Shown here: positions 17,660 to 31,959 of the stretch, piece by piece
How positions within the stretch are numbered: position 1 is the stretch's first letter
Layout of the letters: each line of letters opens with the position of its first letter
Assembly (NCBI RefSeq): GCF_015207605.1
Contig: NZ_JADEWO010000013.1
Location: forward strand, 62,001-126,000
Direction: 5' to 3'
Length of the DNA: 64,000 nt
DNA from: Oculatella sp. LEGE 06141
Lineage (GTDB): Bacteria; Cyanobacteriota; Cyanobacteriia; Elainellales; Elainellaceae
Position numbers and translations under genes: made by a program
The notes under the pieces: model-generated
Told to the model about the DNA's origin: nothing
The model's input: only the letters and a program-made list of their open reading frames with translations
Databases searched by the model: none

Positions 17660-18721
17660 ATGACTGGCTTGCGTTCAGGCTTCGATTCATCTCACACCCA
17701 ACGGTCACTGGCACACTATCCTCTGAGTGTGGCTCCCATGATGGATCGAAGCGATCGCCACTTTCGCTACTTCATGCGTCAGATTACCCGGCATACGCTG
17801 CTGTACACCGAAATGGTAACCAGTGCCGCTATCTTGCATGGCGATCGCAACCGTTTGTTGGGGTTCTCGCCTGAAGAAAAACCGCTGGTGCTTCAGGTGG
17901 GGGGCGACACGCCGCCCGACCTGGCAGAATGTGCCCGCATTGCCGAAGCAATGGGCTACGACGAAATTAACCTCAATGTTGGCTGTCCCAGCGATCGCGT
18001 TCAGACGGGCAACTTTGGAGCCTGTCTCATGGCGCAGCCCCATCGCGTTGCTGCCTGCGTGGAAGCGATGCAAAAAGCGACGACCCTTCCTGTCACCGTG
18101 AAGCACCGAATCGGGATTGACGATCGCGATCGCTATGACGATATGGTCGATTTTGTGCGGATTGTGGCAGAGGCAGGATGCCAGCGGTTCACCGTTCATG
18201 CCCGCAAAGCGTGGTTGCAGGGGTTAAGCCCGAAAGAAAATCGAGATATTCCCCCCCTGCGCTATGGCGATGTGCATCGGCTGAAGCAAGAATTTCCTCA
18301 CCTGTTTATCGAAATTAACGGTGGATTTACCACCCTGTCGCAGGTGCAGGAACAGGTACAGCATGTGGATGCCGTCATGATTGGTCGCGCTGCCTACGAC
18401 AATCCCTATTTGTTTGCCCCCGTCGATACCGAGTTCTATGGCGCGGTGGGCACCCCTCCTACTCGGCACCAGGTGGTTGAAGCGATGGTTCCCTACATTG
18501 ATTTTTGGTCTGCGAAAGGCAGCAAGCTTCACAAAATTACGCGCCATATGCTGCAACTCTTTGCCGGACAACCGGGCAGTCGGGTGTGGAAGCGGTATTT
18601 AACCGAGCGATCGTGTCTACCCGAATCCGACTCTGATGTGGTTCGTGCGGCTCTGGCTCTGGTACCCGTTGCTATGCCATCGGCAGATCAGTCGCCTCCC
18701 AACGCGATGGAAGCGGGTTGA
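17660..18721 (+). CDS. dusA: tRNA-dihydrouridine(20/20a) synthase DusA
   Basis: 353 aa. An FMN enzyme that reduces uridine 20/20a in the tRNA D-loop with NADPH. The TIM-barrel start PLSVAPMMDRSDRHFR, NLNVGCPSDRVQ (residue ~105-115) and NFGACLM are the DusA-type motifs; HARKAWLQGLSP and EINGGFTTL follow. The DusA subgroup, rather than DusB/C, is indicated by MDRSDRHFR and the ARKAWLQGL insert. Start ATG 17660; no strong Shine-Dalgarno, but the length fits. Same strand as the ergothioneine genes, 116 bp downstream. Confidence 0.95.
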   Translation: MTGLRSGFDSSHTQRSLAHYPLSVAPMMDRSDRHFRYFMRQITRHTLLYTEMVTSAAILHGDRNRLLGFSPEEKPLVLQVGGDTPPDLAECARIAEAMGYDEINLNVGCPSDRVQTGNFGACLMAQPHRVAACVEAMQKATTLPVTVKHRIGIDDRDRYDDMVDFVRIVAEAGCQRFTVHARKAWLQGLSPKENRDIPPLRYGDVHRLKQEFPHLFIEINGGFTTLSQVQEQVQHVDAVMIGRAAYDNPYLFAPVDTEFYGAVGTPPTRHQVVEAMVPYIDFWSAKGSKLHKITRHMLQLFAGQPGSRVWKRYLTERSCLPESDSDVVRAALALVPVAMPSADQSPPNAMEAG

Positions 18722-18873
18722 GCCACGCAACGAATCTAACCCTAAAATTGTTGGCAGGCACCCCAATTTGCAGGCGATCGCACAGCAGATACGAATGCTT
18801 GACATTTCGTAATCATAACGAGTACGCTTAGCTGGTTGATTTGCAGTGACGAGTGTTAGAAGGAGCCTGATTC

Positions 18874-19608
18874 ATGTTGCCCAATCGCGAAGGACAGAAA
18901 GTTCCTAGTGTCAGCTTCCGTATCCGTCAAGATAACGAATGGGTGACCCTCAACACAGATGATTTGTTTGCAGGAAAGACCGTCGTTGTTTTTGCCTTAC
19001 CGGGTGCGTTCACACCCACCTGTTCCTCAACCCATCTACCCGGATATAACGAGCTAGCGCCCATACTCAAGAAAAATGGCGTGGATGATATTGTCTGCCT
19101 TTCGGTAAACGATACCTTTGTGATGAACGAGTGGGCAAAGTATCAGGAGGCCAATCACTTAACCCTCATTCCCGACGGCAACGGCGAATTCACTGAAGGT
19201 ATGGGGATGCTGATCGACAAGTCGGATCTGGGATTTGGCAAGCGATCGTGGCGTTATTCCATGCTGGTGAAAGATGGTGTCATCGAGAAGATGTTCATTG
19301 AACCTGAAGAACCAGGCGATCCGTTTAAGGTGTCTGATGCAGAAACCATGCTGCAATACATTAATCCGGACGCTAATAAACCCACGTGCGTCTCTATCTT
19401 TACAAAGGTGGGGTGTCCTTTCTGCGCCCGTGCCAAAACAATGCTAGGCGAACATGGCATGGTCTACGACGAAATCGTTTTAGGCGATGCTGTCACCACA
19501 CGGGCATTACGGGCTGTAACAGGTGCAGCAACGGTGCCCCAGGTGTTTATTGATGGCAGGCTCATTGGCGGTTCCGAGGAGCTTGCGGCTCATCTTGGCG
19601 TGGCCTAA
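18874..19608 (+). CDS. Hybrid peroxiredoxin (Prx5 type)-glutaredoxin fusion
   Basis: 244 aa with AAGGAG eight bases before the start. Residues 1-165 are a Prx5/AhpC-TSA domain with the peroxidatic Cys50 in [12 protein letters not shown]. Residues 170-244 are a glutaredoxin with CPFC (Cys181/Cys184) and [14 protein letters not shown]. Fusion of both gives a self-contained glutathione-dependent peroxidase that reduces H2O2 and alkyl hydroperoxides. It complements the thiol chemistry of the nearby ergothioneine genes, though no shared operon is shown. Confidence 0.95.
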   Translation: MLPNREGQKVPSVSFRIRQDNEWVTLNTDDLFAGKTVVVFALPGAFTPTCSSTHLPGYNELAPILKKNGVDDIVCLSVNDTFVMNEWAKYQEANHLTLIPDGNGEFTEGMGMLIDKSDLGFGKRSWRYSMLVKDGVIEKMFIEPEEPGDPFKVSDAETMLQYINPDANKPTCVSIFTKVGCPFCARAKTMLGEHGMVYDEIVLGDAVTTRALRAVTGAATVPQVFIDGRLIGGSEELAAHLGVA

Positions 19609-19662
19609 CCCTGGTCATTTCGTTTCAACACATTTTTGTGCCAATCATACCGAACAATAAAG

Positions 19663-19698
19663 AGTCCCCTGGCTCATCTTGAACCAGGGGACTTTGAT
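19663..19698. terminator. Bidirectional terminator between prx-grx and apcE
   Basis: Ten-bp perfect stem AGTCCCCTGG/CCAGGGGACT with an 11-nt loop, T-rich on the plus side (TTTGATTT) and A-rich before it, so it can serve both convergent genes. Confidence 0.8.
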
Positions 19699-19724
19699 TT
19701 AGACGCGATCGCCCTCTCAGGCCG

Positions 19725-23825
<4,101 letters not shown>

Positions 23826-25028
23826 ATGCCCGATCAAACCACCATTAGTGCGGCTGTTGCCAAACTTTACGACACTTACCCCTTTCCACCAGAACCGTTG
23901 CTCGACACGCCGCCGCCCGGATACAACTGGCGCTGGAACTGGTTGGCTGCCTATAACTTTTGCACCGGGCAAATGCCGCAAAAGCAAGATGTTCGCATTT
24001 TAGATGCAGGCTGCGGCACCGGCGTGGGGACGGAATATTTAGTGCATTTAAACCCCCACGCCCACGTGGTGGGCATTGACTTGAGCGCTGGCGCTTTAGC
24101 CGTTGCCAAAGAACGATGTCAAAAGTCAGGAGCCGATCGCGTCGAATTCCATCACCTGTCCCTCTACGATGCTGACCAGCTACCTGGAAAATTTGACCTG
24201 ATTAATTGCGTTGGCGTATTACACCATACGCCTGACCCGATTCGCGGCATTCAGTCTCTGGCTCAAAAGCTGGCTCCCGGCGGCTTGATGCATATCTTTG
24301 TGTATGGCGAATTGGGCCGCTGGGAAATTAAGTTGATGCAGCAGGCGATCGCCCTCCTGCAAGGCGAGCAACAGGGAGACTACCGCGACGGCGTGCAGGT
24401 GGGGCGAGACATTTTCGCTTCGTTGCCCGAAACGAACCGCCTGCTGAAACGCGAGCAAGAGCGCTGGTCGCTGGAAAATCAGCGAGACGAAAATTTTGCG
24501 GATATGTACGTCCATCCTCAAGAGATTGACTACAACATCGAGACGCTGTTTGAGCTGGTTGCGGCCTCTGGTCTGGAATTTCTGGGGTTTTCCAATCCCC
24601 GCACCTGGCAGCTTGAGCGCTTGCTCGGCAAAGCGCCAGGGTTGCTGGAACGAGCCAGGGGGTTAAGCGATCGCCAGCGGTATCGCCTGATTGAACTGCT
24701 TGACCCCGAAGCGATTACCCACTACGAATTCTTTTTAGGCCGCCCACCCCTGGCGCAGGCAGACTGGTCATCCGATGCAGCGCTGTATGCCGCGATTCCT
24801 GAGCGTAGTCCGTGTATGGACGGGTGGGATAGCCGCTGCCTGTTTAACTATGACTACCAGATCGTAAACTTAAGTGAAGCCGAATGGCAGTTTCTCAAAG
24901 CCTGTGATGCTAACCTGGAACGGCGATCGCTCCAGCAGATTTTAGCAGCGGTGCCGTTGGACTTGGCAGGGGTGCGATCGCTGTTAGCCCAACAGTTGAT
25001 TCTGCTAACGCCAGGAACCAGCGATTAG
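23826..25028 (+). CDS. Class I SAM-dependent methyltransferase
   Basis: 400 aa from ATG 23826 (MPDQTTISAAVAKLYDTYPFPPEP); an in-frame ATG at 23742 extends into less typical sequence. The N-terminal YDTYPFP motif is frequent in this cyanobacterial group. Motif I ILDAGCGTGVGTEYL (about residue 60), the acidic GIDLSAGAL and NCVGVLHHTPDP complete a SAM-binding Rossmann fold. The C-terminal ~150 residues are a separate helical domain of unknown role. Substrate not deducible; a small molecule or lipid is likelier than RNA on the HHTPDP motif alone. Confidence 0.85.
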   Translation: MPDQTTISAAVAKLYDTYPFPPEPLLDTPPPGYNWRWNWLAAYNFCTGQMPQKQDVRILDAGCGTGVGTEYLVHLNPHAHVVGIDLSAGALAVAKERCQKSGADRVEFHHLSLYDADQLPGKFDLINCVGVLHHTPDPIRGIQSLAQKLAPGGLMHIFVYGELGRWEIKLMQQAIALLQGEQQGDYRDGVQVGRDIFASLPETNRLLKREQERWSLENQRDENFADMYVHPQEIDYNIETLFELVAASGLEFLGFSNPRTWQLERLLGKAPGLLERARGLSDRQRYRLIELLDPEAITHYEFFLGRPPLAQADWSSDAALYAAIPERSPCMDGWDSRCLFNYDYQIVNLSEAEWQFLKACDANLERRSLQQILAAVPLDLAGVRSLLAQQLILLTPGTSD

Positions 25029-25217
25029 ACCCAAACTCACTCAACGACTGAATGCACTCAATGCCCAACGGCAACGGACGGGTGCTGTTCCCATTACCTC
25101 GCGATCCCGGTCGCCTAATCTGACAGAAACTTAATTAAGTATTGTTACCTGTCAGTGATATGATCATGTTGGCCTATCGTCATCCAGCTAACACTCTGGA
25201 CCAGGTTCTAGACAATC

Positions 25218-25658
25218 GTGAACTCGCCAGAAAGACCTCTCGAAACCGCTCCTGAAACAGGGAATGTTCAGCCCGGTCAACTGCCACCAGAGCCGGACCT
25301 GTCGATGCAGGAATACTACAAACTCCAGCAGGATTTGTTCAAAGTAATTCTGATTCTGACAGCGATTATTTTCGTCTCTGTTTGGATCTTCTACTCCTTG
25401 AACATTGCTCTCAATTATCTGATTGGAGCGTGCACAGGTGTGGTTTACTTGAGAATGTTGGCTAGAAATGTCGAGCAGCTTGGTAGGGGAAAGAATCGGG
25501 TGAGCAGCTCTCGCCTTGCTCTCCTGATAGGGCTGATTTTAATCGCATCTCGATGGGATCAGCTGCAAATCATGCCTATTTTTTTAGGATTCCTCACTTA
25601 CAAAGTCGCCATCATCTTCTACATGCTGCGGACGGCGATTTTGCCTGACTCAAATTGA
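25218..25658 (+). CDS. atpI: ATP synthase operon protein I (Atp1/AtpI)
   Basis: 146 aa starting at GTG 25218. Pro/Glu-rich N-terminus, then the conserved [19 protein letters not shown]. Four hydrophobic segments ([64 protein letters not shown]) fit the membrane protein that opens F-type operons and assists c-ring assembly. First gene of the atp operon, 48 bp before atpB. A start at the internal ATG of MQEYY is possible. Confidence 0.9.
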   Translation: MNSPERPLETAPETGNVQPGQLPPEPDLSMQEYYKLQQDLFKVILILTAIIFVSVWIFYSLNIALNYLIGACTGVVYLRMLARNVEQLGRGKNRVSSSRLALLIGLILIASRWDQLQIMPIFLGFLTYKVAIIFYMLRTAILPDSN

Positions 25659-25706
25659 TTCAGGCTATCCTAGCACTCCTAAATAAGTTTGGGGAAACTC
25701 TTTCGC

Positions 25707-26465
25707 ATGGAAATGCTGAACGCTCTTAATGTCATCAACGCTTTCCCCCTGGCGGAACTGGAAGTAGGAAAGCAATTTTACTGGCAACTTGGCAACCTCA
25801 AACTGCACGGGCAGGTTTTTCTCACGTCCTGGTTTGTAATTGCGTTGCTAGTCATTGTTTCAGTTCTGGCAACTCAGAAGATCCAGCGAGTTCCTTCCGG
25901 GGTTCAAAACCTGATGGAATATGCGCTAGAGTTCATTCGAGACCTGGCCAAAAACCAGATTGGTGAGAAGGAATATCGCCCCTGGGTTCCCTTTGTTGGC
26001 ACCTTGTTTTTATTCATTTTCGTGTCTAACTGGTCGGGGGCGCTGGTTCCCTGGAAGCTGGTTCATTTGCCTTCAGGCGAGTTGGCTGCGCCAACGAGCG
26101 ATATTAACACCACCGTAGCGCTGGCGTTATTGACCTCGTTAGCCTACTTTTACGCTGGGTTTAGCAAAAAAGGGTTGGGTTACTTTGGCAACTATGTGCA
26201 GCCGGTACCCTTTATGCTGCCATTCAAAATTATTGAAGATTTCACTAAGCCCCTGTCGCTAAGCTTCCGTTTATTCGGCAACATTTTGGCGGATGAACTG
26301 GTGGTTGGGGTGTTGGTTCTTCTCGTGCCGCTGTTTGTACCGCTGCCGGTGATGGCGTTGGGCCTCTTCACTAGCGCAATTCAGGCGTTGATTTTTGCAA
26401 CCCTGGCGGCAGCCTACATCGGTGAAGCGATGGAAGACCACGGTGAGGAGCATGGGGAGCATTAG
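25707..26465 (+). CDS. atpB: ATP synthase subunit a
   Basis: About 252 aa. The subunit forms the proton half-channels of Fo. [17 protein letters not shown] holds the essential Arg that faces the c-ring, and [19 protein letters not shown] the final helix with the conserved Glu. Start ATG 25707 chosen (ATG 25713, MLNALN, is an equally good match to relatives). All later subunits follow on the same strand. Five to six membrane helices in the thylakoid membrane. Confidence 0.97.
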   Translation: MEMLNALNVINAFPLAELEVGKQFYWQLGNLKLHGQVFLTSWFVIALLVIVSVLATQKIQRVPSGVQNLMEYALEFIRDLAKNQIGEKEYRPWVPFVGTLFLFIFVSNWSGALVPWKLVHLPSGELAAPTSDINTTVALALLTSLAYFYAGFSKKGLGYFGNYVQPVPFMLPFKIIEDFTKPLSLSFRLFGNILADELVVGVLVLLVPLFVPLPVMALGLFTSAIQALIFATLAAAYIGEAMEDHGEEHGEH

Positions 26466-26622
26466 GATCCTCAGTTGGGGCACAGGTTACGTCTGCCCTT
26501 TTGGCGAAAGGTTCGATCGCAATACCGCCAACAGGCGGCTATAGGCTCGAATCTGAGCTGGTTTGAATACGCTTGTCTAGTTCCGTTTCTCTAAATCTGT
26601 AATCGAAGTAAGGAAAGTTTAA

Positions 26623-26871
<249 letters not shown>

Positions 26872-26887
26872 TTCATCCCATCATTCT

Positions 26888-26915
26888 GTAGAGACGCGGC
26901 TGGCCGCGTCTCTAC
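26888..26915. repeat. Near-perfect 28-bp hairpin between atpE and atpF'
   Basis: GTAGAGACGCGGC, two bases, then GCCGCGTCTCTAC: a 13-bp perfect stem. This sequence type (GTAGAGACGCGG...) is a widespread cyanobacterial extragenic palindrome. There is no T-run, so mRNA processing or stabilisation is likelier than termination. Confidence 0.8.
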
Positions 26916-26988
26916 GGGTGATTAACTGCATGTCGTGTCTTCAATTCATTGTTAAACCCCTCTTGGGACGTATGGGGTAACTTAAGTT

Positions 26989-27477
26989 ATGACTTACTGG
27001 ACGATCCTGCTAGCTGTTGAAGCCGCTGCCGAAGAGGGAGGCGGGCTGTTTGATCTAGATGCAACCTTGCCGTTGATGGCAGTGCAGTTTTTGCTGCTGG
27101 TAGCCATTCTCAACGCTGTCTTCTATAAGCCCCTCAGCAAAGCGCTCGACGATCGCGATTCCTATATCCGCTCGAACATCACCGATGCTCAAGAGCGACT
27201 TTCGAAGGCGCAAAACCTGGCAAAGCAGTACGAGCAGGAATTGGCTGAAACTCGTCGTCAATCCCAGGCAATTATTGCAACTGCTCAAGAAGATGCTCAA
27301 AAGATTGCGGCTCAAAAGGTAGCTGAGGCACAGCGTGAAGCGCAGGTGCAGCGTGAGCAAACGCAGCAGGAACTGAATCAACAAAAGGAAGAAGCGATGC
27401 GATCGCTAGAGCAGCAGGTTGATGCTCTGAGCAACCAAATCGTTGAACGATTGTTGGGTAGCGTTTCAGCTGGCTAA
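26989..27477 (+). CDS. atpF2: ATP synthase subunit b' (AtpF', also called AtpG/AtpF2)
   Basis: 162 aa. A single N-terminal membrane helix ([20 protein letters not shown]) is followed by a long coiled coil rich in Glu, Gln and Ala. Together with subunit b it forms the heterodimeric peripheral stalk of photosynthetic F-ATPases. The b' identity, rather than b, follows from the position before atpF and from [16 protein letters not shown]. Confidence 0.95.
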   Translation: MTYWTILLAVEAAAEEGGGLFDLDATLPLMAVQFLLLVAILNAVFYKPLSKALDDRDSYIRSNITDAQERLSKAQNLAKQYEQELAETRRQSQAIIATAQEDAQKIAAQKVAEAQREAQVQREQTQQELNQQKEEAMRSLEQQVDALSNQIVERLLGSVSAG

Positions 27478-27500
27478 TCGATCGCGTGGGGCTGTTGTAG

Positions 27501-28073
27501 ATGGAAACTATGGGAACCTTATTACTGTTTGTCGCCCAGATTGGTTCATCAGCCGTTGAAATGGCGGAAGAGGTTGAAGGGCATAGCTTTGGCTTAAACT
27601 TTGATCTGCTAGACACCAATCTCATCAACCTTGTCATTATTATTGGCGTACTGGTTTATTTCGGACGCGGCTTTTTGGGCAAAACCTTATCAGAGCGGCG
27701 ATCGCGAATTGAAGACGCTATTCGGGAAGCAGAAGATCGCAAAAAGAAGGCGGCTTCTGCCCTGGCCGCAGAACAGCAAAAGCTGGCTCAAGCACAGACT
27801 GAAGCAACTCGAATTCGGGCTGCCGCAGAAGAAAGCGCCAAGGCTGCAAGAGCTGCGATTTTGGCTCAGTCTGAACAGGATATTCAGCGACTGCGAGCCG
27901 CTGCTCAGCAAGATTTGACCTCTCAGCAAGAGCGGGTTGTGACGGAACTGCGTCAACGGGTTTCAGCCATGGCCGTGCAAAAAGCTGAGGAGCAGTTGAA
28001 GTCGCGGATCAATGAGAATGTGCAGCAGCAGTTGATCGATCGCAGCATTGCAACCATAGGAGGGCGCTCATGA
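27501..28073 (+). CDS. atpF: ATP synthase subunit b
   Basis: 190 aa. The membrane helix is LINLVIIIGVLVYFGRGFL (about residues 44-62), then comes KTLSERRSRIEDAIREAE and a long stalk coiled coil. Second arm of the peripheral stalk beside b'. It begins 23 bp after b' and its stop overlaps the atpH start by 4 bp (ATGA), so expression is translationally coupled. Confidence 0.97.
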   Translation: METMGTLLLFVAQIGSSAVEMAEEVEGHSFGLNFDLLDTNLINLVIIIGVLVYFGRGFLGKTLSERRSRIEDAIREAEDRKKKAASALAAEQQKLAQAQTEATRIRAAAEESAKAARAAILAQSEQDIQRLRAAAQQDLTSQQERVVTELRQRVSAMAVQKAEEQLKSRINENVQQQLIDRSIATIGGRS

Positions 28074-28618
28074 GCATCGTTTCAACCGAAATTTTAGATC
28101 CGTATGCTAAAGCGTTGATGTCGCTTGCCAAAACCCAGGAGTTAACTGAACGGTTTGGGGAAGATTCGGCCTCTTTGATCCGTTTGTTAGACGAATCAGA
28201 GGAGTTGCGGCAGTTTCTTGCCAGCCCTTTAACCCGACCAGATGCCAAAAAAGCCGTTTTGCGGCAAATTGTTGGCGAGCAGATTCATCCCTACATGCTG
28301 AACTTTTTGCTGCTGCTGGTCGATCGGGGGCGCATCCTGTTTTTAGAAGGTATTTGTAAGCAGTATCAGGCACTATTACGCGAACTCAACCAGACTGTGC
28401 TTGCAGAAGTAACGTCGGCGGTTGAACTAAACGAGGAGCAACAAGAATCGGTTCGCCAGAAGGTGGTGAATTTAGTTGGAGCCACTCAAGTTGAGCTTGA
28501 TACTAAGATTGATCCAGACCTGATTGGTGGCGTGATTATTAAAGTCGGTTCCCAGGTGATTGATGCCAGTCTGCGTGGTCAACTGCGTCGGATTGGTCTG
28601 CGCCTGAGCACAACTTAG
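28070..28618 (+). CDS. atpH: ATP synthase subunit delta
   Basis: 182 aa. Caps the catalytic head and joins it to the b/b' stalk. Family features: EILDPYAKALMSLA at the start, FLASPLTRPDAKKAVL, and the C-terminal signature IDPDLIGGVIIKVGSQVIDAS. ATGA overlap with atpF. Confidence 0.97.
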   Translation: MSIVSTEILDPYAKALMSLAKTQELTERFGEDSASLIRLLDESEELRQFLASPLTRPDAKKAVLRQIVGEQIHPYMLNFLLLLVDRGRILFLEGICKQYQALLRELNQTVLAEVTSAVELNEEQQESVRQKVVNLVGATQVELDTKIDPDLIGGVIIKVGSQVIDASLRGQLRRIGLRLSTT

Positions 28619-28743
28619 GGCGTTCTGAATTATGGGTTTCGAGTTTTGAGTGGGTTTCGTAGTCGGCTCAAAATTCAGAATTCAAAACTCAAAACTGCCT
28701 TCATTCTTCATTACCTCATCCCTGTAACTAGAGAGAAGCAGCA

Positions 28744-30261
28744 ATGGTAGCGATTAGACCAGACGAAATTAGCAGTATTATTCGACAGCAGATTGAGCAG
28801 TACGACCAGGACGTTAAGGTCTCTAACGTCGGTACTGTTCTGCAAATTGGTGATGGCATCGCCCGCATCTATGGCCTGGAAAACGCGATGGCGGGTGAGC
28901 TTCTAGAATTTGAAGACGGTACGGCTGGTATCGCTCTTAACCTGGAAGAAGATAACGTCGGTGCGGTGTTGATGAGCGAAGGCCGCAACATCCAGGAAGG
29001 CAGCACGGTAACTTCGACGGGCAGAATTGCCCAGGTTCCGGTTGGTGATGCAATGGTTGGGCGGGTCATTGATGCGCTGGGTCGTCCGCTTGACGGCAAG
29101 GGCGACATCAACACGTCTGACTCTCGCTTAATTGAATCTCCGGCTCCTGGAATTATTCAGCGCAAGTCGGTGTATGAGCCGATGCAAACGGGCATTACCG
29201 CGATCGACTCAATGATTCCCATTGGTCGGGGTCAGCGAGAACTGATTATTGGTGACCGTCAGACTGGCAAAACGGCGATCGCCATCGACACCATCCTTAA
29301 CCAGAAAGGCGAAGACGTGATCTGCGTGTATGTGGCGATCGGGCAGAAAGCCTCGACCGTGGCGCAGGTTGTTAACGTGTTCCAGGAGCGAGGCGCAATG
29401 GATTACACCATTGTGGTCGCTGCTAACGCAAACGATCCGGCTCCGCTACAGTGGTTGGCTCCTTACTGTGGTGCTGCTCAGGCAGAGTACTTTATGTACA
29501 ACGGCAAGGCCACGCTGGTCATTTACGATGACTTGTCCAAGCAAGCGCAGGCGTATCGTCAAATGTCGTTGTTGCTGCGTCGGCCACCCGGACGGGAAGC
29601 GTATCCTGGCGACGTGTTTTACTTACACTCTCGCTTGCTGGAGCGAGCCGCGAAGCTCAGCCCTGAATTGGGTGAAGGCAGCATGACGGCATTGCCGATT
29701 GTGGAAACTCAGGCGGGTGACGTATCGGCCTACATTCCAACGAACGTAATTTCGATTACGGATGGCCAAATCTTCCTGTCATCTGACCTGTTCAACTCGG
29801 GTTTGCGCCCGGCGGTAAACGCGGGTATCTCCGTATCCCGTGTGGGTTCTGCGGCTCAAATTAAGGCGATGAAGCAGGTTGCGGGTAAGGTGAAGCTGGA
29901 GTTGGCGCAGTTTGCCGAGCTAGAAGCCTTCTCGCAGTTTGCCTCTGACTTGGACAAAACCACCCAAAATCAACTGGCGCGGGGTCAACGGTTACGCGAA
30001 ATTTTGAAGCAGCCTCAGTATTCGCCGCTGCCCGTTGCCGATCAGGTGGCGTTGATTTACTGCGGTATCAATGGCTATCTGGACGATATCCCGGTTGATA
30101 AAGTGACTACCTTTAACAAAGGGTTGCGGGAATATCTGCACAACAGCAAGCCCAAGTTTGGGGAAATCGTCAAGGGCGAGAAGAAGCTGACCGACGAAGC
30201 AGAGAAGATCCTGAAGGATGCGATCGCTGAGCACAAAAAGACCTTTCTAGCCTCGGTGTAG
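28744..30261 (+). CDS. atpA: ATP synthase subunit alpha
   Basis: 505 aa, usual length. The regulatory, non-catalytic nucleotide-binding subunit of F1. Walker [12 protein letters not shown] (about residue 170), the ATPase alpha/beta signature [14 protein letters not shown], and the N-terminal [17 protein letters not shown]. The 125-bp gap before it contains an imperfect inverted repeat (GAGTTTTGAG near 28639; CTCAAAACT near 28689), a common cyanobacterial type. Part of the atp operon. Confidence 0.99.
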   Translation: MVAIRPDEISSIIRQQIEQYDQDVKVSNVGTVLQIGDGIARIYGLENAMAGELLEFEDGTAGIALNLEEDNVGAVLMSEGRNIQEGSTVTSTGRIAQVPVGDAMVGRVIDALGRPLDGKGDINTSDSRLIESPAPGIIQRKSVYEPMQTGITAIDSMIPIGRGQRELIIGDRQTGKTAIAIDTILNQKGEDVICVYVAIGQKASTVAQVVNVFQERGAMDYTIVVAANANDPAPLQWLAPYCGAAQAEYFMYNGKATLVIYDDLSKQAQAYRQMSLLLRRPPGREAYPGDVFYLHSRLLERAAKLSPELGEGSMTALPIVETQAGDVSAYIPTNVISITDGQIFLSSDLFNSGLRPAVNAGISVSRVGSAAQIKAMKQVAGKVKLELAQFAELEAFSQFASDLDKTTQNQLARGQRLREILKQPQYSPLPVADQVALIYCGINGYLDDIPVDKVTTFNKGLREYLHNSKPKFGEIVKGEKKLTDEAEKILKDAIAEHKKTFLASV

Positions 30262-30366
30262 GAGACTCCTGGATTCCTGGACGGGGGGTTGGACGTACAT
30301 GCTGCCCCCCTCCACCCGTCTCTGTTGCCTCCTTAATTCCTAATCCCACACTCCCATTCCCTAGCT

Positions 30367-31317
30367 ATGGCAAATTTGAAGGCGATTCGTGACCGAATTC
30401 AGTCGGTCAAGAATACAAAAAAAATTACTGAGGCGATGCGTCTTGTGGCGGCAGCAAAGGTGCGTCGCGCCCAGGAACAGGTGATTGCAACCCGTCCGTT
30501 TGCTGATCGCCTGGCTCAGGTGTTGTATAGCCTGCAAACCCGCTTACGGTTTGAAGATGCCAACCTGCCCCTGCTGCGGCAGCGGGATGTTCAGACGGTT
30601 GGTTTATTGGTTGTATCGGGCGATCGCGGCCTTTGTGGTGGCTACAATGCCAACGTCATTCGTCGGGCTGAAAACCGAGCCAAAGAGCTGAAGCAAGAGG
30701 GCATCAACTACAAGCTGGTGATTGCCGGACGAAAGGCTAACCAATATTTTCAACGTCGAGAGCAGCCGATTAGCGCTGTATTCACGGGGCTGGAGCAAAT
30801 TCCTACCGCTGCTGAAGCGTCTAAGATTGCAGACGAACTGCTGTCGCTGTTTTTATCGGAAGAGGTCGATCGGGTCGAACTGATTTATACCAAATTTGTT
30901 TCCCTGGTTAGCTCCCGTCCCGTGGTGCAAACCCTGCTGCCTCTCGATCCCCAGGGTTTAGAAGCCGGAGACGATGAGATTTTCCGGTTGACCAGTCGCG
31001 GCGGTGAGTTTCAGGTGGAACGGCAACGGGTAGAATCAACCGCGCCTCGACCCTTGCCATCTGACATGATCTTTGAACAAGATCCGGTGCAAATTTTGGA
31101 TGCGCTGTTGCCGTTGTATCTGAACAACCAATTGCTGCGGGCATTGCAAGAGTCTGCTGCCAGCGAGCTGGCGGCTCGGATGACGGCGATGAACAACGCC
31201 AGTGACAACGCTTCAGATATCATTAAGGACTTATCGCTGTCTTACAACAAGGCGCGGCAGGCGGCTATCACTCAGGAAATTCTAGAAGTGGTGGGCGGTG
31301 CAAATTCACTCGGTTAA
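30367..31317 (+). CDS. atpG: ATP synthase subunit gamma
   Basis: 316 aa (also called AtpC in cyanobacteria). The central rotor shaft: the N-terminal helix [24 protein letters not shown] and the C-terminal [23 protein letters not shown] form the coiled coil. Cyanobacterial gammas carry an insertion compared with bacterial ones, and the extra residues near [20 protein letters not shown] fit that. The chloroplast-type redox Cys pair is absent, as in other cyanobacteria. Last gene of the operon; beta and epsilon must lie elsewhere, as is usual in this phylum. Confidence 0.97.
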   Translation: MANLKAIRDRIQSVKNTKKITEAMRLVAAAKVRRAQEQVIATRPFADRLAQVLYSLQTRLRFEDANLPLLRQRDVQTVGLLVVSGDRGLCGGYNANVIRRAENRAKELKQEGINYKLVIAGRKANQYFQRREQPISAVFTGLEQIPTAAEASKIADELLSLFLSEEVDRVELIYTKFVSLVSSRPVVQTLLPLDPQGLEAGDDEIFRLTSRGGEFQVERQRVESTAPRPLPSDMIFEQDPVQILDALLPLYLNNQLLRALQESAASELAARMTAMNNASDNASDIIKDLSLSYNKARQAAITQEILEVVGGANSLG

Positions 31318-31390
31318 GTGGTTTCTGGATCGAATGGTGCTTGAGCAACCCTCAAGTCAGTGCGGTTCATAGCTGAAACGATCGCCATTG

Positions 31391-31430
31391 AATTAAGCGC
31401 AGGATATTCCCCTGCGCTTAATTTTTTATT
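31391..31430. terminator. Strong terminator at the end of the atp operon
   Basis: Perfect 13-bp stem AATTAAGCGCAGG/CCTGCGCTTAATT with a 7-nt loop and a run of T after it (ATTTTTTATT). It also faces the convergent DUF1824 gene, eight bases away. Confidence 0.92.
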
Positions 31431-31437
31431 GGGTTTC

Positions 31438-31872
31438 TTAATCGGGTTCAAATAAATCAAGGGGCAAATGGCCGTACATCTCATTAATGCCTGACTCATA
31501 AGCAGATTGACAAGACACCAAAACACCGCGATGTTCACCAGCGTAGGAGTCGGCGTAGCACAGGTTCGATTTGGGGTTGAATTTGATATACACTGCGCCT
31601 TCAACGGGTGCTAACTCAGGGTTGAGTGTGTAGCCCAACGCGGTGGCGTAGCTGGCTAACGCCTGACGACCTGGGGCGATCGCATCGGCACAAATCCCCA
31701 AGATCTGATAGTCGGAATGACGCACAACCAGCAATAGCGCGTCACGAATCACGTTTTTATCTGGCGTTGTCTCCGTTGCCTGCGGTTTGAGGCAATCAAA
31801 CTGCTTCAAAATACGGTGCGCTTCTGCCAGGGTTAATGGGGTGGGGTGGGGAGTGGACATGCGATCGCTCAT
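31438..31872 (-). CDS. DUF1824 family protein
   Basis: 144 aa from ATG 31872 (the ATG at 31860 is an alternative). Cyanobacterial family with conserved RDALLLVVRHSDYQILGICAD and VYIKFNPKSNLCYADSYAGEHRGVLVSCQ. Soluble, no known activity. The end (INEMYGHLPLDLFEPD) is also typical. Convergent with the atp operon. Confidence 0.8.
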   Translation of the reverse strand: MSDRMSTPHPTPLTLAEAHRILKQFDCLKPQATETTPDKNVIRDALLLVVRHSDYQILGICADAIAPGRQALASYATALGYTLNPELAPVEGAVYIKFNPKSNLCYADSYAGEHRGVLVSCQSAYESGINEMYGHLPLDLFEPD

Positions 31873-31959
31873 TATCAAGACTAAGCCGTTGCCTGGAGGA
31901 TGAACCTCCTACTCTACGCCATTCTGTCCAGATCACACGTCCAGAGCAGGGTATCTGGT

